Part shown: positions 57,870-64,000 of the stretch, in pieces
Position numbering within the stretch: position 1 is the first letter of the stretch
Layout: the number at the start of each line of letters is the position of its first letter
NCBI RefSeq assembly: GCF_000160695.1
Contig: NZ_GG694006.1
Location: 670,932 to 734,931, forward strand
Direction: 5' to 3'
Length of the DNA stretch: 64,000 bases
Origin: Centipeda flueggei ATCC 43531
GTDB lineage: Bacteria > Bacillota > Negativicutes > Selenomonadales > Selenomonadaceae
The notes under the pieces: model-generated
What the model was told of the DNA's origin: nothing
Seen by the model: the letters and a program-made list of their open reading frames with translations, nothing else
Database searches by the model: none
Made by a program: the position numbers and the translations under genes

Positions 57870-58030
57870 ATCCCGTTACGGATAAATTCAATACCGTCAT
57901 CTTAGCGCATTTTCCCATAGTCGGGCGAAAAATCTTCCGCAAGGCACCACGCCGCATCCGATTCTCCGCCTCGGCCGGATGAAAAATCTGCACCCATCTG
58001 ACGGACTTCATTTTATCAATGATTTCTTAA
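57870..58030. repeat. Dispersed intergenic repeat, copy 5 (long form)
   Basis: About 160 bases with ends TACGGATAAATTC and, as reverse complement, TTAAGAAATCATTGATAAAA. It shares CTAAGATG-CGGT, GAATTTATC and CAGATTTTTC blocks with copy 3 at 12410-12570. The right end touches the stop codon of the MotE-like gene. Confidence 0.75.
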
Positions 58031-58624
58031 CTATTCCTGTGACGTGTTCGCCGTTTCGTCTGCTTCGCCTGCCTCGCCTGGCACGGCAGGCTTACGCGGA
58101 GCAGCCGCTCTGCGCGGCACCCCTTCATACATGATCTGCGTAATCTGCGCTGCTCGATCCGGCTCAAACTCCGTCAGGATCTTCGCTGCAGTGCCCTCAT
58201 CCATGCGTTGGAGAATAGCAATGCACAAGTCCAGATCCAAGGACTCCATGACCTTCGCTGCATCTGCCGGTTTCATATCATTATAGAGACGGGCAAGCTT
58301 GCTGACGCGCTTCTTCTCCGCAGCTTCACGCGCTTTCTGCTGCTTTTCGATCTCCTCTTTGGTGATCTTCACAGTCTCCGGCGTTTTCTTCGGTTTCGTC
58401 ACTGTGCTCGCTGAGGAAGACGATGAAGACGACTGCGCGCCTGTCTCATCATTTCCCGCAGGCGGAACAAAGTACTCACCGATCACAGGCAGTTCATGGA
58501 GTTTATACTCCTCGTTGAGTGTCTTCGTATCAAAGAGGCGGAGATAGACACCGAGAGCAAATCCGCCTACAATCAGTACGAGAATTAAGATCAGTACCAA
58601 TAGGATCTTCAATTTCTTCCGCAT
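58031..58624 (-). CDS. MotE/YlxF-like flagellar chaperone
   Basis: A 197-residue protein. It has an N-terminal membrane helix (about 5-28), a Ser-rich linker, a coiled coil near 90-110 and a C-terminal MgtE-N-like domain (LARLYNDMKPADAAKVMESLDL, ILTEFEPDRAAQIT). MotE proteins steady the stator protein MotC or assist flagellar assembly. It closes the operon after the transglycosylase gene. Confidence 0.8.
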   Translation of the reverse strand: MRKKLKILLVLILILVLIVGGFALGVYLRLFDTKTLNEEYKLHELPVIGEYFVPPAGNDETGAQSSSSSSSASTVTKPKKTPETVKITKEEIEKQQKAREAAEKKRVSKLARLYNDMKPADAAKVMESLDLDLCIAILQRMDEGTAAKILTEFEPDRAAQITQIMYEGVPRRAAAPRKPAVPGEAGEADETANTSQE

Positions 58625-58672
58625 GGATTTCCTGCCCTCTTTCTCTTCCCCTTACTTGCCTATCTCACTTGC

Positions 58673-59281
58673 TCAGCGGTATATATCGAGCACGCGATTA
58701 ACATAGTCCTGTGTTTCCGCATACGGCGGCACACCGCCGTACGCCTTGACGGCATTGGGCCCTGCGTTGTAGGCGGCGACTGCCTTCTTCACATCACCGC
58801 CGAAAGTATTCATCAGCTCGCCCAGATATTTCGCGCCGCCCTCGACGTTGCCTTCCGCCGTGTATGGGTCGACCCCAAGTCCGGCAGCCGTTTCCGGCAT
58901 CAGCTGCATGACACCGACTGCTCCTGCGGGAGAGACGGCATCCTGACGCCCGCCGGACTCCACCTCAGCAACGGCAGAGACGAGTTTGGGATCCACATGA
59001 TATTTCTGCGCAGCAGTGTGAATCATCTGCGCCAGATCCGGATGAGCGAGTTCTGACCGATTCACCTTCTTCGACGGAGCAGCCGACTGCACCGCCTGCG
59101 TCTCCTGCACCTGCTGGACAGGATGCGCCTTGGAGGATGCCGCAGCCGCATTCTTATGAATTTCCTGTTGAAGTTTCGATGCGAAATCCAGCCCGGGGAG
59201 ATTCTGCTGCTTTAGATTAAACTGTCCCTCAATCTCCGCAATGCGTGCCTGGATCTGCTTGATCCCCGAAAGGTCTATCAT
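58673..59281 (-). CDS. Lytic transglycosylase of the flagellar operon
   Basis: A 202-residue SLT-domain protein. The N-terminal 90 residues are variable with no clear signal peptide. The C-terminal domain has the catalytic Glu in VAEVESGGRQDAVSPAGAVGVMQLMP near 108-133 and the AAYNAGPNAV motif near 169. It probably opens peptidoglycan for the rod. The ATG overlaps the fliJ stop (ATGA). Confidence 0.88.
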   Translation of the reverse strand: MIDLSGIKQIQARIAEIEGQFNLKQQNLPGLDFASKLQQEIHKNAAAASSKAHPVQQVQETQAVQSAAPSKKVNRSELAHPDLAQMIHTAAQKYHVDPKLVSAVAEVESGGRQDAVSPAGAVGVMQLMPETAAGLGVDPYTAEGNVEGGAKYLGELMNTFGGDVKKAVAAYNAGPNAVKAYGGVPPYAETQDYVNRVLDIYR

Positions 59282-59745
59282 ACTGCTTCCTCCCATTCCC
59301 TGTTTCGCATAGTCAGCTGCAGACCGATTTCATCAAGCATCTTCTGCTCTTCCTGCAGCACCTCCGCCTTGTATTCAGCAAGACGCTTTTCCCTTAGTTT
59401 CTCTATGCTCTTGAGCGCACTCATCTGTTCCATGAGAACCTTCAGTGCTTTTTGCCGCACAGCGTTTGCCTGCAGAATCACCTGCTGCTGCTCTTCAATC
59501 TGCTGTCGCTTCCATCCAAAGAAACGATTAAAACTCATGAGACGCCCAATTTTGATGTGCGTTCCTGCCTTGGAAAGTTCTTCATAGTCGCGTTGTCCCT
59601 GCGCCATCTCTTCAAGCAGCTGGCGCTGATAGGCACGTTCCTCCTCGAGGGCACGCACGGCTTTTGCGAAGGCGACCTCCGCCTCTTCCTTTTTCATGCG
59701 TGTTACCTTGAGAAGCGTCTCAAGCTGAAATCGAAATCTCTTCAT
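59278..59745 (-). CDS. fliJ: Flagellar export chaperone FliJ
   Basis: A 155-residue coiled-coil protein beginning MKRFRFQLETLLKVTRMKKEE, a typical FliJ start. It is nearly all helical, rich in Glu, Lys, Gln and Arg. It is the central stalk of the export ATPase and overlaps fliI by four bases. Confidence 0.92.
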   Translation of the reverse strand: MKRFRFQLETLLKVTRMKKEEAEVAFAKAVRALEEERAYQRQLLEEMAQGQRDYEELSKAGTHIKIGRLMSFNRFFGWKRQQIEEQQQVILQANAVRQKALKVLMEQMSALKSIEKLREKRLAEYKAEVLQEEQKMLDEIGLQLTMRNREWEEAV

Positions 59746-61115
59746 GATGCTTCCTCAGCCGCAGGCTGCTCTTTTCCGGTCAGCCCGATGAGCCGCTGCT
59801 CCGTCTCCTCATAAGAAGTCACCTCGTAGATGCCCTGACAGAGGAATTCGTTGATTCCGTCGATCTTTTGGATCGCCGCGTCAATCTTTGGACTGGAACC
59901 TTTGACGTACGCACCGATATGAATGAGGTCTTCCGCTTCCTGATAGACTGCCATGAGCTGGCGCATCTCCTGCGCTGCCTCCAGATGTCTCTTTTCAACC
60001 ACCTCATACATGACGCGGCTGACACTGCTGAGAACATCAATCGCCGGGAAATGGTTCTGAGCGGCAATCCGACGTGAAAGGACAATGTGTCCGTCGAGAA
60101 TCGAACGCACCGCATCGGCGATCGGCTCATTCATGTCATCGCCGTCAACAAGGACGGTGTAGATGCCTGTAATCGATCCCTTCTCGCTGGTTCCGGCGCG
60201 TTCCAAAAGACGCGGCAGCATAGCAAAGACTGATGGGGTGTAGCCGCGCGTTGCCGGCGGTTCCCCAATGGTGAGCCCGACCTCACGCTGTGCCATAGCA
60301 AAGCGCGTCACCGAGTCCATCATAAGGACAACCCTGCGTCCCTGATCACGGAAATACTCCGCAATTGCAGTCCCTGTCATCGCGCCCTTGATACGGACAA
60401 GTGCGGGCTGATCGGAGGTTGCCACAACCACCACCGATCGTTTCAATCCTTCTTCGCCGAGGTCACGCTCAATGAAGTCACGCACCTCGCGTCCGCGTTC
60501 TCCCACAAGGGTGATAACACTGATATCTGCCTCAGTATTGCGTGCAATCATCGAGAGCAGCGTGGATTTGCCGACGCCGGAACCTGCCATAATGCCAATG
60601 CGCTGACCATCGCCAAGCGTAATCAGTCCGTCAATCGCACGCACGCCGACATAGAGATTGTCGTGAATGCGCGGTCGTGTGAGCGGCGGCGGCGGTGCCT
60701 GCAGCGGGTACTCTTCCTTGGCAAGAATGGGACCCTTTCCGTCGATCGGATTGCCGAGGCCGTCGAGCACACGTCCAAGGAGCTCCATACCGACCTTTAC
60801 ACGCAGGCGTCGCCCGGTCGCTACGACTTCACAGCCAGGGCCGATGCCCTGCATCTCGCCGACCGGCATGAGGAGAACACTTCCCTCACGAAAGCCAACG
60901 ACCTCGGCCGGCACTGGGGGCATTCCGGAAAAGTGTGAACTCACATAACAGAGTTCGCCCACGGTCACCGTCGGACCCTGGGACTCAATGACAAGGCCGA
61001 TGATCTGTGTCACCTTGCCCGTCATCTTCATCGGTGAAGCCGCGCGAAGTGCATCCTGGAACTTATGGATATTTATGGAAAATGGGGGATTGCCCCCCGT
61101 CTCACTTGTATTCAT
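59742..61115 (-). CDS. fliI: Flagellar export ATPase FliI
   Basis: A 457-residue ATPase of the F1-beta fold. Walker A is AGSGVGKSTLLSMIA near 177, Walker B near RRVVLMMDSVTR, and GEPPATRGYTPSVFA near 300 is a FliI hallmark. It forms the hexamer that feeds the flagellar export gate. About 30 extra N-terminal residues precede the beta-barrel domain. The ATG overlaps the fliH stop. Confidence 0.97.
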   Translation of the reverse strand: MNTSETGGNPPFSINIHKFQDALRAASPMKMTGKVTQIIGLVIESQGPTVTVGELCYVSSHFSGMPPVPAEVVGFREGSVLLMPVGEMQGIGPGCEVVATGRRLRVKVGMELLGRVLDGLGNPIDGKGPILAKEEYPLQAPPPPLTRPRIHDNLYVGVRAIDGLITLGDGQRIGIMAGSGVGKSTLLSMIARNTEADISVITLVGERGREVRDFIERDLGEEGLKRSVVVVATSDQPALVRIKGAMTGTAIAEYFRDQGRRVVLMMDSVTRFAMAQREVGLTIGEPPATRGYTPSVFAMLPRLLERAGTSEKGSITGIYTVLVDGDDMNEPIADAVRSILDGHIVLSRRIAAQNHFPAIDVLSSVSRVMYEVVEKRHLEAAQEMRQLMAVYQEAEDLIHIGAYVKGSSPKIDAAIQKIDGINEFLCQGIYEVTSYEETEQRLIGLTGKEQPAAEEAS

Positions 61116-61903
61116 AGCATAACTTCCCGCACCGCCTTCTTCAGCTGTTCAATCTGTGTCTGCAGGCGTGCATCGACACTGCCGTTAGGCGTCTCCACAA
61201 GGCAGTCGCCAGGCTTAAGCCCATCGTCGGATGTGATGGAGAGGTTCGTATCACCGGCGGTCAGAATGCCGCGCAGTTCATCCCGTGCCATCAGAACGAA
61301 ATCATAGCTGTCCGGCGGAACGTGAACAACGATTTCCTTTTGATCCTTAACGCGTTCGATGGCATCGCGTACAATCGGCAGCACCATTTGAGGCACATCA
61401 ATGAAGTGCTGGGGAAGAACTCGCTCGACCGCCGTCATGGCGATGGAGACAATATCCTGCTCAGCCTTAACGAGATAGTCACGCGTCGCATCATCTGCAT
61501 CGCGCAGGGTCTTTTCCGCCTTCTCATTGGTCTGGCGGATAAGCTCCTCCATCTCCTCACGTGCGGCAGCTTTACCCTCTTCTTTTCCCGCAGCAAAGCC
61601 CTCGTCATACCCCTGCTGACGCGCCTCTTCACGATCCTTTTCAATCTGTTCCTTCGCCTCATTGAGAAGGCGGTCGCGCTCCTGGGCTATTTCACCGCGG
61701 CGAACGGAGATCTCCATGTCCAGTTCTTCACTGCGCACGTCCATTGCGTGTTCACGCTCTTCGATACGGGAAAGAAGGTACTGAACAGTCTCTTCACTGA
61801 CCCCATCTCCGCTGCCGTCCTCTGAGGACGAAACAGCCGGTGGCGGGACATCGATAAGATGCGGGTTTTCTTCCCAGACAGCAGCCTTGATAACTCTAGA
61901 CAA
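61112..61903 (-). CDS. fliH: Flagellar assembly protein FliH
   Basis: A 263-residue stator-like regulator of FliI. A long charged coiled coil spans about 45-145, including the GXXXG-type run GYDEGFAAGKEEGKAAA near 97-113. The C-terminal E/F-type domain (from about 160) has VVHVPPDSYDFVL. It overlaps fliG and fliI at its ends. Confidence 0.92.
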   Translation of the reverse strand: MSRVIKAAVWEENPHLIDVPPPAVSSSEDGSGDGVSEETVQYLLSRIEEREHAMDVRSEELDMEISVRRGEIAQERDRLLNEAKEQIEKDREEARQQGYDEGFAAGKEEGKAAAREEMEELIRQTNEKAEKTLRDADDATRDYLVKAEQDIVSIAMTAVERVLPQHFIDVPQMVLPIVRDAIERVKDQKEIVVHVPPDSYDFVLMARDELRGILTAGDTNLSITSDDGLKPGDCLVETPNGSVDARLQTQIEQLKKAVREVML

Positions 61904-62915
61904 TCATCTCGTCTCCCTTGCCGCGCGAAATCACAATCTCGCCCTTGTCTTCGAGGACGCGGATGACGCCAACGACCTTCTGCTGTGCTTCTTCCACATC
62001 GCGGATCTTGACCGGTCCCATGAACTCGATCTCCTCACGCAGCATATCTGCCGCACGGGTCGACATGTTCTTGAATACCTTCTCTGCGACTTCCTGCGGT
62101 GTTGCCTTGAGCGCGAGCGAGAGGTCCTTGGTATCGACCTGACGCAGAACGAGCTGAAGTGAACGGTCGTCGATCTGCACAATGTCCTCGAACACGAACA
62201 TCAGCTTCTTGATCTCTTCGGCGAGCTCCGGGTTGTCGACCTCGAGCGTCTCGACGATCGCCTTCTCCGTGGTACGGTCGACACGGTTGAGGACTTCGAC
62301 AATCGCCTTGATGCCGCCTGCTGTAGTAAAGTCCTGCGTCACAATGGATGACAATTTGCGCTCCAGCACGCGCTCGACTTCGCGGATGGAATCCGGCGAA
62401 GTGCGATCCATTGTCGCAATACGCTTCGTGACCTCAACCTGCGCTTCCGGAGGCAATGCCCCAAGGACAAGTGCTGCCTGGTCCGGCTCGAGATATGCCA
62501 TAATGAGCGCAATCGTCTGTGGGTGCTCGTTCTGGATAAAGTTGATGATCTGTGCCGGATCGGTCTTGCGCAAAAAGTCGAACGGACGCACCTGAAGGCT
62601 CGTCGTAAGACGATTGATGATCTCGAGGGCCTTGTCCGGCCCAAGTGCCTTCTCCAGAACGTTCTGCGCATACTGCAGGCCGCCCGAGGAGATATAATCC
62701 TGTGCCATGCACATGGAGTAGAACTCTGAGATGACTTCGGCCTTGAGTGCAGCTGACACCTGCTTTTGGTTCGCGATTTCGAGTGTCAGATGCTCGATCT
62801 CATCATCGTCCATATGCTGAAACAGCTTTGCAGAATACTCAGGACCAATGGCGATAAAGAGGATCGCCGCTTTTTGCTGGTTGGTCAGATCACCGCTGCC
62901 ATACATATCCGGCAT
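61896..62915 (-). CDS. fliG: Flagellar motor switch protein FliG
   Basis: A 339-residue rotor protein. The N-terminal domain (about 8-105) binds FliF, the middle domain has NEHPQTIALIMAYLEPDQAA near 117, and the C-terminal domain carries the charged torque helix with DDRSLQLVLRQVDTKDL near 248. ATG 62915 follows GGAGGAGG. Confidence 0.96.
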   Translation of the reverse strand: MPDMYGSGDLTNQQKAAILFIAIGPEYSAKLFQHMDDDEIEHLTLEIANQKQVSAALKAEVISEFYSMCMAQDYISSGGLQYAQNVLEKALGPDKALEIINRLTTSLQVRPFDFLRKTDPAQIINFIQNEHPQTIALIMAYLEPDQAALVLGALPPEAQVEVTKRIATMDRTSPDSIREVERVLERKLSSIVTQDFTTAGGIKAIVEVLNRVDRTTEKAIVETLEVDNPELAEEIKKLMFVFEDIVQIDDRSLQLVLRQVDTKDLSLALKATPQEVAEKVFKNMSTRAADMLREEIEFMGPVKIRDVEEAQQKVVGVIRVLEDKGEIVISRGKGDEMIV

Positions 62916-62917
62916 GG

Positions 62918-64000
62918 TTACTCCTCCTCCGTAAGCCACGTCTTGACAAGAAGCGCCACCTCTTCGGGCTTGCTGTCAATAAGCGCGAGCAGTGCGAGCT
63001 TCTGGTTCATCTGCTGCTGCTCTTCTTCAGAGAGATCTTCTTCCTCGACCTCGCCGGCGGCAATTGCTGCGGCCCGCTCTTCTGCAAGGCGTTCTTCTTC
63101 AAGACGCTGTGCCTCCTCGGCCGCCTCACGCTCGAGGCGCTTCTTGCGGCGATACATGAGGACGGCAGCAACGATGAGTGCGATGATGAGGAGAACGGCG
63201 CCGACCTGCATATAGAAAATACGATCCTGCCGGTCTTTCTCTGCCTGCAGTTCTGCAGCGCGGCGTTCTGCTGCCTCCGTACTGAACGGCAGCGGTTCAA
63301 CGGAGATCGTGTCACCACGTGCCTGATTGATGCCGGCAGCACTGCTCACGGTGCGCAGGATGCTCTCCTGCTGCGGCTGCGTCACGTCATCATTAACGAG
63401 AACGGCGACCGTCATGCGGCGAATCGATCCCGGAGAGGCGATGACATGCTGACGCTCCTCATTGATCTCATAGTTTTTCGTGGATTCTTTTTTCTCATAG
63501 GCAGCATTCGCATTCGATTCCTGCTCTACATAGCCCGGCACATTGCTCTGTACGCCCGCCGGGCCGCCCGGATTCGTTGAGCTGCCCGTATAACTCTCGG
63601 AGATATCCTGCTGGCTGCGCACGATCCCCGAATCATCCACCACAGGCGTGAAGGTCTGACGATCCGTCAGGCGGTCATCAAAGTCAAGTTCCAAGCTGAC
63701 ACGGGCAAATGCGCGTCCCTCCCCCAGCGTCTGGTCGAGGAGGGTCTGTATCTTTTTCTCGATGCTGTCCTGCATCTTGCGCGTCATATCGAGCTGCGTG
63801 ATCGTCTTTACGCCAAGCCCCTTCTCGTCCTGATCGTCCGGATCATTTAAGATCTTGCCTGTATCGTCGACGATGGTGATATTCTCGGGCGTCAGCCCCT
63901 TGACGCTGTGTGCGGCAAGATTGACAATCCCCTTGATCTCTTTCTTCGTCAGCTCCGTGTTCGGCTTAAGACGCAGCATAATAGAAGCCGTCGCAGGCTT
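62918..64000 (-). CDS. fliF: Flagellar MS-ring protein FliF, C-terminal part
   Basis: The 5' end lies beyond the window; 360 codons are present. It contains a ring-building domain with KPNTELTKKEIKGIVNLAAHS, a long periplasmic region, a C-terminal membrane helix (MQVGAVLLIIALIVAAVLMY) and a cytoplasmic tail rich in Glu that binds FliG. It is the first visible gene of the flagellar operon. Confidence 0.95.
   Translation of the reverse strand, partial: KPATASIMLRLKPNTELTKKEIKGIVNLAAHSVKGLTPENITIVDDTGKILNDPDDQDEKGLGVKTITQLDMTRKMQDSIEKKIQTLLDQTLGEGRAFARVSLELDFDDRLTDRQTFTPVVDDSGIVRSQQDISESYTGSSTNPGGPAGVQSNVPGYVEQESNANAAYEKKESTKNYEINEERQHVIASPGSIRRMTVAVLVNDDVTQPQQESILRTVSSAAGINQARGDTISVEPLPFSTEAAERRAAELQAEKDRQDRIFYMQVGAVLLIIALIVAAVLMYRRKKRLEREAAEEAQRLEEERLAEERAAAIAAGEVEEEDLSEEEQQQMNQKLALLALIDSKPEEVALLVKTWLTEEE

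Noticed and set aside
58673-59281. Phage lysozyme or prophage remnant
   Set aside because: It is coupled to fliJ, and no phage genes or att sites are near.

Overview
The window looks like chromosome from a flagellated, anaerobic, diderm Firmicute of the Negativicutes, most likely a Selenomonas-type organism. This is inferred from gene content and not proven. The Firmicute side is shown by the order rpmE-yqhQ-like-prfA-prmC-tsaC, by groES-groEL under a perfect CIRCE operator, and by a strict-anaerobe hybrid cluster protein. The diderm side is shown by an ArnT-like lipid glycosyltransferase, and by a periplasmic cupin and TlpA/CcdA thiol chemistry. Most genes lie on the minus strand. The exceptions are one ABC importer operon and a two-gene tpi-like/yjbQ unit.

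Layout. The first 10 kb hold the start of htpX, serA, a divergent nickel/peptide-type ABC importer (two permeases, binding lipoprotein, fused double ATPase), a small membrane protein of unknown role and hcp. A lic1-type choline cassette (licA-licB-licC) follows at 9.7-12.4 kb. From 12.6 to 28.8 kb lies a surface-glycan island. It carries a complete-looking set for CMP-pseudaminic acid or a close relative (pseB, pseC, two acetyltransferases, pseG, pseI, SpsF-type cytidylyltransferase). With these are a radical SAM/SPASM protein, a GSAM-like aminotransferase, a methyltransferase, an aldo/keto reductase, an FdtA/FdtB-like pair for a 3-amino-3,6-dideoxyhexose, two paralogous family 2 glycosyltransferases (one fused to a hexapeptide acyltransferase) and a CDP-glycerol glycerophosphotransferase-like protein. 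Its likely targets are flagellin or other surface polymers.

From 28.8 to 34.8 kb there are an ECF S component, ccdA-tlpA, prmA-rsmE, a superoxide reductase that has lost part of its N-terminal metal site, and an ArnT-like glycosyltransferase. From 34.8 to 42.8 kb lies a carbohydrate gene set: SorC regulator, glucitol-type PTS (IIA, IIC, IIB), GutM, class II aldolase, divergent triosephosphate-isomerase-like protein, YjbQ and a SAF-domain homoserine-dehydrogenase-like oxidoreductase. No ordinary sorbitol-6-phosphate dehydrogenase is present, so the substrate is probably not plain sorbitol. This is the best candidate for an undescribed pathway here.

From 42.9 to 57.8 kb come housekeeping genes: a cupin, groESL, ilvBN, comF, tsaC, prmC, prfA, yqhQ-like, rpmE, ndh, a MATE pump and an AMIN/amidase_3 cell-wall amidase. 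The end of the window is a flagellar operon, fliF-fliG-fliH-fliI-fliJ, then a lytic transglycosylase and a MotE-like protein.

A family of short intergenic repeats with inverted ends (about 60 or about 160 bp) occurs at six places. In five of them one end lies directly on, or within a few bases of, a stop codon. I saw no tRNA, rRNA, CRISPR array or intact insertion sequence. There is one decayed IS3-family remnant. All starts and functions come from reading the sequence alone. Promoters and operators are pattern matches.
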